This document shows, one piece after another, positions 39,504 to 47,749 of a DNA stretch of 64,000 nt. The DNA comes from WHSW01 sp033856255 (GTDB lineage Bacteria; Actinomycetota; Thermoleophilia; Solirubrobacterales; 70-9). The stretch spans positions 1-64,000 of the forward strand of contig JAWVFH010000054.1 in NCBI GenBank assembly GCA_033856255.1, given 5' to 3'. The position numbers and the translations under genes were made by a program. How positions within the stretch are numbered: the first letter of the stretch is position 1; every line of letters begins with the position of its first letter. The notes beneath the pieces were generated by a model. That model worked only from the letters and a program-made list of their open reading frames with translations, was not told the DNA's origin and ran no database searches.

Positions 39504-40913
39504 ATGGCGTCAACGGACACCGCGATGAAGACGGCGGCGGGAACCGACCTGCAGGAGGCGGCGAAGCGCCATCTGTGGATGCACTTCACCCGCATGGGCG
39601 GCTACGACAGCGTCAACCAGGTCCCGATCATCACTCGCGGCGAGGGCTGCTACGTCTACGACGACCACGGCAAGCGCTATCTCGACGGGCTCTCGGCGCT
39701 GTTCTGCGTCAACGCCGGCCACGGGCGCACCGAGCTCGGCGAGGCGGCCGCGCGCCAGGTCTCGGAGCTCGACTTCTACATCATCTGGAGCTACGCGCAT
39801 CCGCGCGCGATCGAGCTCGCCGAGCGGATCGCGTCGCTTGCCCCGGGTGACCTCAACCGCGTCTTCTTCACCAACAGCGGATCGGAGGCGGTCGAGTCGG
39901 CGATCAAGCTCGCGCGCGCCTATCACCAGCGGACCGGCAACCCGCGCAAGATCAAGTTCCTCAGCCGCGAGGTCGCCTACCACGGGACCACCCTCGGAGC
40001 CCTGCAGGCGACCGGGATCACCGCCCTGCGCACCGATTTCGAGCCTCTGGTCCCCGGCGGGATCAAGGCGCCGAACACGAACAGCTACCACTGGCCCGAG
40101 GGCCGAGACCCGCTCTGGGCCGCCGACCAGATCGAGGAGAAGATCCTCTTCGAGGGCCCGGAGACGGTCGCCGCGGTGATCCTCGAGCCGCTCCAGAACG
40201 CCGGCGGCTGCATCCCGCCCCAGGACGGCTACTTCCAGCGCGTGCGCGAGATCTGCGACCGCCACGACGTGCTCCTCGTCTCCGACGAGGTGATCTGCGC
40301 CTGGGGCCGGCTCGGCCACTGGTTCGGCTGCCAGCGCTACGGATTCCAGCCCGACATCATCACCACGGCGAAGGCGCTGACCTCGGCCTACGCGCCGATG
40401 GGGGCCATGATCGCCTCCGACCGCGTCTACGAGCCGTTCGGCAAGGGCACCGACTCGTTCATCCATGGATCCACCTTCGCCGGGCACCCGGTGGCGGCGG
40501 CGGTGGCGATGGCCAACCTCGACATCTTCGAGCGCGAGGACCTCTGCGGCCACGTGCTCGCCAAGCAGGGCGAGTTCCGGGCGATGCTCGACGGCCTGCG
40601 CGAGCTCCCGATCGTCGGCGACGTGCGCGGCGAGGGCTTCTTCCAGGCGATCGAGCTGGTCAAGGACCAGGAGACCAAGGAGGGCTTCACCCACGAGGAG
40701 TCCGAGCACCTGCTGCGCGGCTTCCTCTCCGGCGAGCTCTACCGGCGCGGCCTGATCTGCCGGGCCGACGACCGAGGCGATCCCGTGATCCAGCTCTCGC
40801 CGCCGCTGATCGCCGACACGGAGCAGTTCGAGGAGATCGAGGCGGTTCTGCGGCCGGTGCTGACGGAGGCGTCCGAGCGGATTCAGGGCGGCTTCCGCAC
40901 CGAGGACCTCTGA
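39504..40913 (+). CDS. Class III (omega-amino acid/putrescine-pyruvate type) aminotransferase
   Basis: A 469-residue PLP enzyme from ATG 39504, preceded by AAGGAGA. Landmarks: YDDHGKRYLDGLSALFCVNA; cofactor phosphate loop NSGSEAVESAIKLARAYH near residue 125; VAAVILEPLQNAGG; LLVSDEVICAWGRLGHWFGC with the PLP-ring aspartate near residue 268; and ITTAKALTSAYAPMGAMI with the Schiff-base lysine near 297. It matches the group annotated as aspartate aminotransferase family protein, whose members use putrescine, GABA or beta-alanine with pyruvate. Alanine made from pyruvate could be recycled by ald, encoded two genes downstream, which strongly suggests a pyruvate-dependent enzyme. First gene of aminotransferase-pucR-ald. 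Confidence 0.88.
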   Translation: MASTDTAMKTAAGTDLQEAAKRHLWMHFTRMGGYDSVNQVPIITRGEGCYVYDDHGKRYLDGLSALFCVNAGHGRTELGEAAARQVSELDFYIIWSYAHPRAIELAERIASLAPGDLNRVFFTNSGSEAVESAIKLARAYHQRTGNPRKIKFLSREVAYHGTTLGALQATGITALRTDFEPLVPGGIKAPNTNSYHWPEGRDPLWAADQIEEKILFEGPETVAAVILEPLQNAGGCIPPQDGYFQRVREICDRHDVLLVSDEVICAWGRLGHWFGCQRYGFQPDIITTAKALTSAYAPMGAMIASDRVYEPFGKGTDSFIHGSTFAGHPVAAAVAMANLDIFEREDLCGHVLAKQGEFRAMLDGLRELPIVGDVRGEGFFQAIELVKDQETKEGFTHEESEHLLRGFLSGELYRRGLICRADDRGDPVIQLSPPLIADTEQFEEIEAVLRPVLTEASERIQGGFRTEDL

Positions 40914-40920
40914 GGCACGG

Positions 40921-42489
40921 ATGCTGACCGTCGGCGGCCTGCTCGAAGATTGCGGGCTGGAGCTCGCAGCGGGCGCCGCGCGCGCGGACAACCCGGTGCG
41001 CTGGGTGCACATCTCCGAGCACGAGGACCCGACCCCGTGGCTGTCGGGCGGCGAGCTGCTGCTGACCACGGGGATCAATCTCGGCACCCAGGCGAAGCAG
41101 CGCCGCTATGTCGAGCTGCTCGCCGGCAAGGGCCTGGCCGGGCTCGGCTTCGGCGTCGGCTTCGACCACAAGCGCGTGCCGAAGGCGATCGCCGACGCCG
41201 CAGCCGCCAACGAGCTGCCGTTGTTCGAGGTCCCGTACGAGATGCCGTTCATCGCGATCACCGAGCGCGCCGCGGCACGCCTCGTCAACGAGCAGTTCGG
41301 GGTGCTCGAGAGCGCGGTGCACGTCCACGAGCGGCTCGAGCGCTTGGTGATCGAGGGCCACGGCCTCGATCAGATCCTCGCCTCGACCGCTGCGACGATC
41401 GGCGGGAGCGCGATCGTCCTCGACGCCAACGGTCACGAGCTCTCCGGCAGCGCGGCCGGCGCCGACCCGAGCCCCGAGGCGATCGCGGAGCTCGCCGAGG
41501 AGGTCGTCAAACAGGCTTCCGCCTCGCCGACGGCGCCGTTCGCGCCCGAGCTCGGCACGCTGGCCGGCCGCGCCCTCGCGGTCCCGGTGCCCGGGCACCG
41601 CGGCGCCGCCCCGGTCGCCTGGCTGGCGGTGATCGCCGAACGCGACCCGCTCGGGGATTTCGAACGCCTCTGCGCTCGCCAGGCGGCGATGGTCGTCGGC
41701 CTCGAGCTGATGCGCGAGCGGATCGTGCGCGAGACGGAGCGCCGGCTTGCGGGGGACCTGCTCGCCGACGCACTCGGCGAGCGGCTCGAGGCCGACGAGC
41801 TCAGCGGCCGCCTGCGCCCGTTCGGGATCGGCACCGAGGCCGCGGTCCTGATCTTCGACCTCGACGACCCGCCGGCCGCCGAGGCGACCCTCGAGTCGGC
41901 GCTCTCGGAGGCCGGCGTGCCCGCGCTGGTGGCGACCAGTGCCGCGTCGGGGCGTCCACTGCTGTGCGCGGTGGTGGACGCGGGTACCGCCGACCCGGTC
42001 GGCACCGCTCGCCGAGCCCGCCAGGCGCTGACCGGCGGGCCCGGCCGCAACGGGGTTCGGGCGGCGGCCAGCCGACCGACGGGCGTCGGCGCGCTGCGGC
42101 GAGCCTTCCACGAAGCGCGCTGCGCGCTCGAGGCGACCTCGCTGGCCGGGGGCGAGGCCCCCGATGTCGCCTCGCACCGCGACCTCGGCGCCTTCACCCT
42201 GCTGCTCGCCCTTCAGGACGACGACGCCCTGCGCCTTTACAGCGACGGCCTGCTCGACCCGATCGAGCGCACCGAGGGCGAGTACGGCGGCGAGCTGCTG
42301 CGCTCGCTGGAGGCGTTCATCGAGAACAACGGCAACTGGGAGCGAGCCGCCCGGCAGCTCTACTGCCACCGACATACGCTGCGTTATCGGATCCGCAAGA
42401 TCGAGGAGCTGACCGGGCGCGATCTGGGCCGGGCGACCGACCGGATCGAGCTCTGGCTGGCACTCCGAGCAAGGGAGCTTGTCCGATGA
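40921..42489 (+). CDS. pucR: PucR-family transcriptional regulator
   Basis: A 522-residue regulator. The N-terminal PucR domain begins MLTVGGLLEDCGLELAAGAA and contains WLSGGELLLTTGINL and VPYEMPFIAITERA. A GAF-like middle region (IGGSAIVLDANGHEL) precedes a GGDEF-related/CdaR central part. The C-terminal helix-turn-helix is NNGNWERAARQLYCHRHTLR followed by YRIRKIEELTGRDL, the conserved PucR/CdaR DNA-binding end. It lies eight bases after the aminotransferase and overlaps ald (ATGA), so it probably senses an amine-pathway intermediate and controls this operon and the divergent importer. Confidence 0.9.
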   Translation: MLTVGGLLEDCGLELAAGAARADNPVRWVHISEHEDPTPWLSGGELLLTTGINLGTQAKQRRYVELLAGKGLAGLGFGVGFDHKRVPKAIADAAAANELPLFEVPYEMPFIAITERAAARLVNEQFGVLESAVHVHERLERLVIEGHGLDQILASTAATIGGSAIVLDANGHELSGSAAGADPSPEAIAELAEEVVKQASASPTAPFAPELGTLAGRALAVPVPGHRGAAPVAWLAVIAERDPLGDFERLCARQAAMVVGLELMRERIVRETERRLAGDLLADALGERLEADELSGRLRPFGIGTEAAVLIFDLDDPPAAEATLESALSEAGVPALVATSAASGRPLLCAVVDAGTADPVGTARRARQALTGGPGRNGVRAAASRPTGVGALRRAFHEARCALEATSLAGGEAPDVASHRDLGAFTLLLALQDDDALRLYSDGLLDPIERTEGEYGGELLRSLEAFIENNGNWERAARQLYCHRHTLRYRIRKIEELTGRDLGRATDRIELWLALRARELVR

Positions 42490-43679
42490 TCGTTGGAGTA
42501 CCGACCGAGGTGAAGCAGGACGAGTACCGGGTCGCGATCACGCCGATCGGTGTCCGTGAGCTCGCCGAGAAGGGACACGACGTCGTCGTCCAGGCGGGCG
42601 CCGGCGACGGCAGCTCGATCTCCGACGCCGCCTACCAGGCCCAGGGGGCTCGGATCGCCGCCACCGCCGGCGACGTCTTCGCCGAGGCCGAGATGGTGCT
42701 CGGGGTCAAGGAGCCCCAGCCGGAGGAGGTGGCGCTCCTTCAAGGGGGTCAGACCCTCTTTACGTATTTGCACCTTGCGCCTGCGCCCGAACTCACACAA
42801 GCGCTGTGCGAAAGCGGCGCCACCTGCGTCGCTTATGAGACGGTCGAGGACCGTATGGGGCGCCTGCCGCTGCTCGCACCGATGTCGGAGGTGGCGGGCA
42901 AGATCGCCACCCAGGCCGGCGCCTTCATGCTCGAGCGGCCGCTCGGCGGTCGCGGCATCCTGCTCGGCGGCGTCCCGGGGGTCCCGGCGGGCAACGTGAT
43001 GATCATCGGCGGCGGCGCCGTCGGCATGCACGCCGCCTTCGTCGCGATCGGGATGGAGGCGGACGTGTTCGTCTACGACGTCTCGCTGGAGAAGCTGCGC
43101 GAGCTCGACATCGCCTTCGGCGGCCGGGCCGCGACCGTGTTCAGCTCCCGCCTGTCGATCGAGGAGCGGCTGCCTGCGATGGACCTCGTGATCGGCGCCG
43201 TCCTGGTCCACGGCGCCCGGGCTCCGCACGTGATCACCCGCGAGCAGCTGGGACTGATGAAGGACCGCGCGGTGCTGGTCGACGTCGCGATCGACCAGGG
43301 CGGCTGCTTCGAGACCTCGCGCCCGACCACCCACGGCGACCCGACCTTCGAGGTCGACGGGATCATCCACTACTGCGTCACCAACATGCCCGGGGCGGTC
43401 CCGGTGACCTCGACCTACGCGCTCACCAACGCGACCCTGCCCTACGTGCTGGCGCTCGCCGACCTCGGCGTCGCCGAGGCCGCGCGCCGCGACCCTGGGC
43501 TGAAGCTCGGCATCAACGTCGCCGGCGGCAAGGTCACTCACCCAGCGGTGGCCGAGGGCGTGGGGATGGAATACACGCCGCCCGAGCAGGTGCTCGAGAT
43601 CGGCGCGCCCGACGCCGAGGTCCCTGGCTCCCGCGGGGCCGGCGCGACCGCGACCCACGCGATCCCGAACGGCAGCTGA
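42486..43679 (+). CDS. ald: Alanine dehydrogenase
   Basis: NAD-dependent enzyme of 397 residues interconverting alanine and pyruvate plus ammonia. MIVGVPTEVKQDEYRVAITP is the standard start; the catalytic region shows FTYLHLAPAPELTQAL (histidine near 95) and the nucleotide fold NVMIIGGGAVGMHAAFVAIG near residue 170; IDQGGCFETSRPTTHGDPTF and HYCVTNMPGAVPVTSTYALT complete the family pattern. About 25 residues of extra C-terminus (PGSRGAGATATHAIPNGS) exceed the usual 371. Codons from about 42757 to 42860 are unusually AT-rich for this genome (TTT, TAT, TTG, CTT, ACA, CAA) and start beside a GGGTCAGACCC palindrome, suggesting a converted or imported patch. It would recycle alanine formed by the aminotransferase. 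Confidence 0.93.
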   Translation: MIVGVPTEVKQDEYRVAITPIGVRELAEKGHDVVVQAGAGDGSSISDAAYQAQGARIAATAGDVFAEAEMVLGVKEPQPEEVALLQGGQTLFTYLHLAPAPELTQALCESGATCVAYETVEDRMGRLPLLAPMSEVAGKIATQAGAFMLERPLGGRGILLGGVPGVPAGNVMIIGGGAVGMHAAFVAIGMEADVFVYDVSLEKLRELDIAFGGRAATVFSSRLSIEERLPAMDLVIGAVLVHGARAPHVITREQLGLMKDRAVLVDVAIDQGGCFETSRPTTHGDPTFEVDGIIHYCVTNMPGAVPVTSTYALTNATLPYVLALADLGVAEAARRDPGLKLGINVAGGKVTHPAVAEGVGMEYTPPEQVLEIGAPDAEVPGSRGAGATATHAIPNGS

Positions 43680-43680
43680 G

Positions 43681-45051
43681 CTACTTCACTACGCGGATCA
43701 GCTTCTTGTTGACGAACTCCTCGATGCCGTAGCGGCCTAGCTCGCGGCCGAAGCCGGATCGCTTGACGCCGCCGAACGGCAGCTCGGCGCCGTCGAGGCC
43801 GACGCCGTTGACGTAGACCATCCCGGTATCGAGGCCGTCCGCGACTCGCAGCGCCTGCTCGGGATCGTCGGAGAAGACGTACGAGCCGAGTCCGAACGGC
43901 GTGTCGTTCGCCAGCTCGATCGCCTCCTCCTCGGAGCCGACCCGGTACACGCTTGCGACCGGGCCGAAGAACTCCTCGCGATAGGCGTCGTTGTCCGGCG
44001 TGATCCCCGCCAGCACAGTGCTCGGGAAGAAGTTGCCGGCCCGGTCGCCGCCGGCGACGACCTCCGCCCCCTGGGCGACCGCCCGGTCCAGCTGATCCTG
44101 CAGGGTCTCCGCGGCGGAGTCGGACGAGAGAGGTCCCATCTGGGCGTCCTCGGACGTCGGATCGCCGGGCTTGGCCGCGGTCATCCCCGCCGTGAACTTC
44201 TCGAGGAAGTCGTCGTAGAGCTCGTCGGCGACGATGAACCGCTTCGCGGCGTTGCAGGACTGGCCGGTGTTGTCGAGGCGTCCGGCAACCGCGGCCTCGA
44301 CCGCCTCGTCCATGTTCTCGGCGCCGAGGAGGATGAAGGGATCCGAGCCGCCGAGCTCGAGCACGACCTTCTTCAGGTTGCGCCCGGCGATCTCCGCGAC
44401 CGCGGCGCCGGCCCGCTCGGAGCCGGTCAGCGAGACGCCCCGGACGCGAGGATCGGAGATCGCCTTTTCGATCTGCTCGTTCGAAACCAGGATCGTCTGG
44501 TAGGCGCCATCGGGGAAGCCCGCGTCGGCCATCATCCGCTGGATCGCCTCGGCTGATTCCGGGCACTGGTGCGCCGGCTTCAGCAGGATCGTGTTGCCCA
44601 CCACGAGGTTCGGGCCGGCGAAGCGAGCGACCTGGTAGTAGGGGAAGTTCCAGGGCATGATCCCCAGCAGCGGCCCGACCGACGACTTGCGGACCAGGGC
44701 CGTGCCGTCGCCCGCGAGCAGCTCGATCGGCTCGTCCGCGAGCAGTTCCTCCGCGCGGTCGGCGTAGAAGCCGTAGATGTCGGCGCAGAAGTCGACCTCG
44801 CCGAGCGCCTGCTCCATCGGCTTGCCCATCTCGCGAACGATGATCCCGGCCAGTTCCTCGCGGCGCTCGAGATGGAAGTTGGCGACCTTCTTGACCAGCG
44901 CCGCACGCTCGGAGACGGAGGTCTTCAGCCCCCAGTTTCGATGAGCGTCCTCCGCCGCGGCGAGCGCCGCCTCCAGGTCGTCGTCGGAGATCTGCGGATA
45001 CTCCTTTTCCGTCTCGCCGGTGGCGGGGTTGATGACTGCGTACTTGCCCAT
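43681..45051 (-). CDS. gabD: NAD(P)-dependent succinate-semialdehyde dehydrogenase-type ALDH
   Basis: A 456-residue aldehyde dehydrogenase of the short GabD/YneI-like group. Start MGKYAVINPATGETEKEYPQ; NAD fold GIMPWNFPYYQVARFAGPNL; catalytic glutamate in KKVVLELGGSDPFILLGAEN near residue 240 and cysteine in RLDNTGQSCNAAKRFIV near residue 275; C-terminal PFGGVKRSGFGRELGRYGIE. It should oxidise succinate semialdehyde to succinate, the last step from putrescine or GABA. It is convergent with ald, separated by one base, and has its own promoter region at 45052-45143. Confidence 0.87.
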   Translation of the reverse strand: MGKYAVINPATGETEKEYPQISDDDLEAALAAAEDAHRNWGLKTSVSERAALVKKVANFHLERREELAGIIVREMGKPMEQALGEVDFCADIYGFYADRAEELLADEPIELLAGDGTALVRKSSVGPLLGIMPWNFPYYQVARFAGPNLVVGNTILLKPAHQCPESAEAIQRMMADAGFPDGAYQTILVSNEQIEKAISDPRVRGVSLTGSERAGAAVAEIAGRNLKKVVLELGGSDPFILLGAENMDEAVEAAVAGRLDNTGQSCNAAKRFIVADELYDDFLEKFTAGMTAAKPGDPTSEDAQMGPLSSDSAAETLQDQLDRAVAQGAEVVAGGDRAGNFFPSTVLAGITPDNDAYREEFFGPVASVYRVGSEEEAIELANDTPFGLGSYVFSDDPEQALRVADGLDTGMVYVNGVGLDGAELPFGGVKRSGFGRELGRYGIEEFVNKKLIRVVK

Positions 45052-45143
45052 CCGTGCTCCAGTCGTCGCTTATTGGCCGATCGCCGTGAGGCTATCCAGT
45101 GTGACGCGCGCTAGGCGAGCAGCCCATGCATTTGACGGGAGGG

Positions 45144-45830
45144 TCAGCGGATCTGAAGGATCCTGACCTCGACCTTGTTGAGCTGGGAGGCCGCTGTGCA
45201 GTCCGCATCGCCGCGGAGCTGGGCGGTGACGGTGAGCGGCGTGCCGGGGTTGAGAAGCCCGAACGGGCCGTCCGCGTCGTGGCCGGATGCCTGAACGAGC
45301 GTCGTCGAGTTCTGGCCGCTCTCGGGATTGACGAACACGCGGGTGGGCTGGCCGTTGACAAGCACGATCACGGCGGGCGAACACTGGTTGGCGGCGTTCG
45401 TGGTCGCGATCGTGAACTGGGCCTCGGCCGCGACGGCGGACACCTCGCCCTCGTTCGGCGTGAATGACGTCGTCCCGCTGAGCGGGAGCGGCGAGGTCGT
45501 GGCCGTGTTGACGCTGCCCTGCGGGCCCGCCGTTGCCGAGCCGGTCACATCGGCCTCGAGCTGCGGGATCACTCCGGCAGCGATGTCCTGGGCGGTGATC
45601 GTGCCGTCCTGGATGTCCTCGGCGGCGATCGCGCCGTCCTTCACCTTCGGGCCGGTGACGGCGTCCGGGCCCAGGTCCGAGTTCTGCACCGCACCCTTCG
45701 CGATGTTCTTGCTCTTCACGGAGTTCTTGCCCAGGTGAAGCGCGGCGTAGACGGTGCCACCGCCGACCGCAAGAACCAGCGCGAGCGTCGCGACGACGTT
45801 CGCGTAGGTCAACCTCGAACGCAGATCCAT
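45144..45830 (-). CDS. Exported repeat-leader protein (LTYANVVATLALVLAVGGG type)
   Basis: A 228-residue exported protein starting MDLRSRLTYANVVATLALVL with GGAGG just upstream. After the hydrophobic leader, residues 30-90 hold short repeats of the form NSVKSKNIAKGAVQNSDLGP, DAVTGPKVKDGAIAAEDIQD and GTITAQDIAAGVIPQ, likely a beta-helical or coiled rod. The C-terminal 120 residues form a beta-rich domain with two cysteines (ANQCSPAVIVLVNGQPTRVF, RGDADCTAAS). This leader-plus-repeat style is, to my knowledge, common in Thermoleophilia surface proteins of unknown role. Divergent from the GNAT gene. Confidence 0.72.
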   Translation of the reverse strand: MDLRSRLTYANVVATLALVLAVGGGTVYAALHLGKNSVKSKNIAKGAVQNSDLGPDAVTGPKVKDGAIAAEDIQDGTITAQDIAAGVIPQLEADVTGSATAGPQGSVNTATTSPLPLSGTTSFTPNEGEVSAVAAEAQFTIATTNAANQCSPAVIVLVNGQPTRVFVNPESGQNSTTLVQASGHDADGPFGLLNPGTPLTVTAQLRGDADCTAASQLNKVEVRILQIR

Positions 45831-45872
45831 TCGCTGCCTCCCTTTCGCGGATACTCCGCGACGGTACTGACG

Positions 45873-46652
45873 ATGCGATTCGACATCAAGCGCGACGACG
45901 AGGCGCGAGCGCACGACTGGCGGGTCGCGGGCCTGGAGGCCGTCTGCGACGTGGTCGAGCCCTGGGAGCACGGGACGATCATGCGCGCGACCCGCTTTCC
46001 GAGCTACTACGACTACAACGTTCTCTGGGTCGAGGGCGATCCGGGTCTGAGCGCCGGTGAGCTGGTCGCGGCGGCTGACGAGGCCCTCTCGGGCCTCGAG
46101 CATCGGCGCCTCGACTTCGAGCGGATCGAGGCGGCGGACGCCGTCCGCTCGGACCTCGAGGCCGCGCACTGGGAGGCGACCCGCCTGCTCTGGATGCGTC
46201 ATGCCGAGCCGCTGCCGGCCGGGCCGGAGATCGACGTCGAGGAGGTCGATTACGACTCCGTGCTCCACCTTCGCCACGCCTGGCACGGCAAGTCCTTCCC
46301 CGACCTCAGCCGCGATTACCTCACCGACGCGCGCGAGGTGGCAATGACGCGCGGCGTTCAGGTACTCGCGGTCAGGGAGGCCGGGGAGCTCGTCGGCTTC
46401 GCCCAGCTCGAGCGCGCCGGCGGGGCGGCCGAGGTCACCCAGGTCTACGTTCGCCCCGAACATCGGGGCGCGGGCCGCGGCACCGCGATCACGCGTGCGG
46501 CGATCGAGGCCGCGGGCGACGTCGACGACCTATGGATCGCCGCCGACGACGAGGGCCGGCCGAAGCAGCTCTATGCCCGGCTCGGATTTCGCCCGGCATG
46601 GACATCGATGGAGCTCCTGCGTGTCCGCGGCGTAGCGGGATACACGGGGTAG
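45873..46652 (+). CDS. GNAT-family N-acetyltransferase with N-terminal extra domain
   Basis: A 259-residue protein from ATG 45873. The C-terminal half is a GNAT fold: GELVGFAQLERAGGAAEVTQ, VYVRPEHRGAGRGTAITRAA, with the acetyl-CoA pyrophosphate loop RGAGRG near residue 200, then LYARLGFRPAWTSMELLRV. The N-terminal half (VCDVVEPWEHGTIMRATRFP, SYYDYNVLWVEG) is a degenerate second GNAT-like domain, as in tandem-GNAT proteins. Target unknown. The next gene begins five bases after the stop. Confidence 0.78.
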   Translation: MRFDIKRDDEARAHDWRVAGLEAVCDVVEPWEHGTIMRATRFPSYYDYNVLWVEGDPGLSAGELVAAADEALSGLEHRRLDFERIEAADAVRSDLEAAHWEATRLLWMRHAEPLPAGPEIDVEEVDYDSVLHLRHAWHGKSFPDLSRDYLTDAREVAMTRGVQVLAVREAGELVGFAQLERAGGAAEVTQVYVRPEHRGAGRGTAITRAAIEAAGDVDDLWIAADDEGRPKQLYARLGFRPAWTSMELLRVRGVAGYTG

Positions 46653-46657
46653 GCGCG

Positions 46658-47749
46658 TTGGCAGCGCCGCCGCCACGCGTCCTGATCTACTCGGCTTCGA
46701 TCGGCGAGGGCCATGACGGGCCCGCTCGGCAGCTCGCCGCCGGGATCGTCGAGGCGCGGCCGGGCGCCGAGGTCGAGATCGCCGACTTCCTCGCGCTGAC
46801 GCCCGTGGTGCGAACGATCGCCATGCGCGGGTCCAGCTTCCATTCACGGATCGGCAGCCTTGCCTTCGACGCGATCTTCTGGCTCGCCACGTACTTCCCG
46901 CCAACCCGGTGGCTGATCGACCACGGCACGGTGGCGCTCACCGCCCGGCGTCTGCTGCGCCGGGTGGCCGCCTCGCGCCCCGACGTCGTCGTCGCCACCT
47001 ACCCGGGGGCGGCGATCGTGCTCGGCGCGCTTCGGAGCCGGGGCCGGCTGCCGAGGCCTACGGTGTCGGCGATCACCGACCTCGCGGCGTTGCGGGTCTG
47101 GGCGCGTCCGGGGATAGACATCCACCTGATCACGCACCCCGAGTCAGCCGCGGAGGTGCGCGAGCTCGCCCCGGCGAGCGAGATCACCTGCGTGCGCGGG
47201 CTCACCTCGCCGGGCTTCGAGCGCGAGGCCGAGCCAGCTCAGGCACGACGCGACCTCGGCCTTGACCTCGAGCGCCCGGTGGTCGTCGTCTCCGGCGGCG
47301 GCTGGGCGGTCGGCGACCTCGAGGGGGCCGTCGGCGTCGCCGTCGCCCGCTCGGATGCTTCGGTCATCTGCCTCTGCGGCCGAAACGAGCAGGTCCGCGA
47401 GCGGATCGCGAGTCGCTATGCGGGCGAGGGGCGCGTCAGGGTGCTGGGGTTCACCGAGCGGATCAGCGAGCTGTTCGCGGCCGCCGACGTGGTCATCCAC
47501 TCCACGGCCGGCCTCACCGTGCTCGAGGCGCTGATGCGGGGCTGCCGGGTGATCTCATACGGCTGGGGTCATGGTCACATCCGGGTCAACAACCGCGCCT
47601 TCGTCCGCTTCGGCCTCGCCGATGTCGCGGGCGACCCGGCGGAGCTGGGCGCGGCGCTCGATCGAGCCCTCGCCGCTCCACGGCTGCCCGATCACTCGTT
47701 CGCGGAACTGCCCGACGCGGGCGCGGTGGTCGCTGCGCTGGCCGGCTGA
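46658..47749 (+). CDS. Glycosyltransferase, MGDG-synthase/processive type
   Basis: A 363-residue GT-B glycosyltransferase from TTG 46658, the only practical start (AAPPPRVLIYSASIGEGHDG). The motif SIGEGHDGPARQLAAGIVEA is the N-terminal acceptor-side signature of the MGDG synthase/diacylglycerol glucosyltransferase group. The donor side shows VVVSGGGWAVGD, CGRNEQVRERIASRYAG, VLGFTERISELFAAADVVIH and STAGLTVLEALMRGCRVISY. It likely transfers a sugar from UDP-sugar to a lipid at the inner membrane. The last 58 bases overlap the 3' end of the convergent DMT gene. Confidence 0.8.
   Translation: MAAPPPRVLIYSASIGEGHDGPARQLAAGIVEARPGAEVEIADFLALTPVVRTIAMRGSSFHSRIGSLAFDAIFWLATYFPPTRWLIDHGTVALTARRLLRRVAASRPDVVVATYPGAAIVLGALRSRGRLPRPTVSAITDLAALRVWARPGIDIHLITHPESAAEVRELAPASEITCVRGLTSPGFEREAEPAQARRDLGLDLERPVVVVSGGGWAVGDLEGAVGVAVARSDASVICLCGRNEQVRERIASRYAGEGRVRVLGFTERISELFAAADVVIHSTAGLTVLEALMRGCRVISYGWGHGHIRVNNRAFVRFGLADVAGDPAELGAALDRALAAPRLPDHSFAELPDAGAVVAALAG

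Noticed and set aside
40950..43679. 909-codon plus-strand frame joining the pucR region to ald
   Set aside because: The first 510 codons are an arginine-rich off-frame reading of pucR; only the ald part from 42486 is real, with a standard N-terminus.
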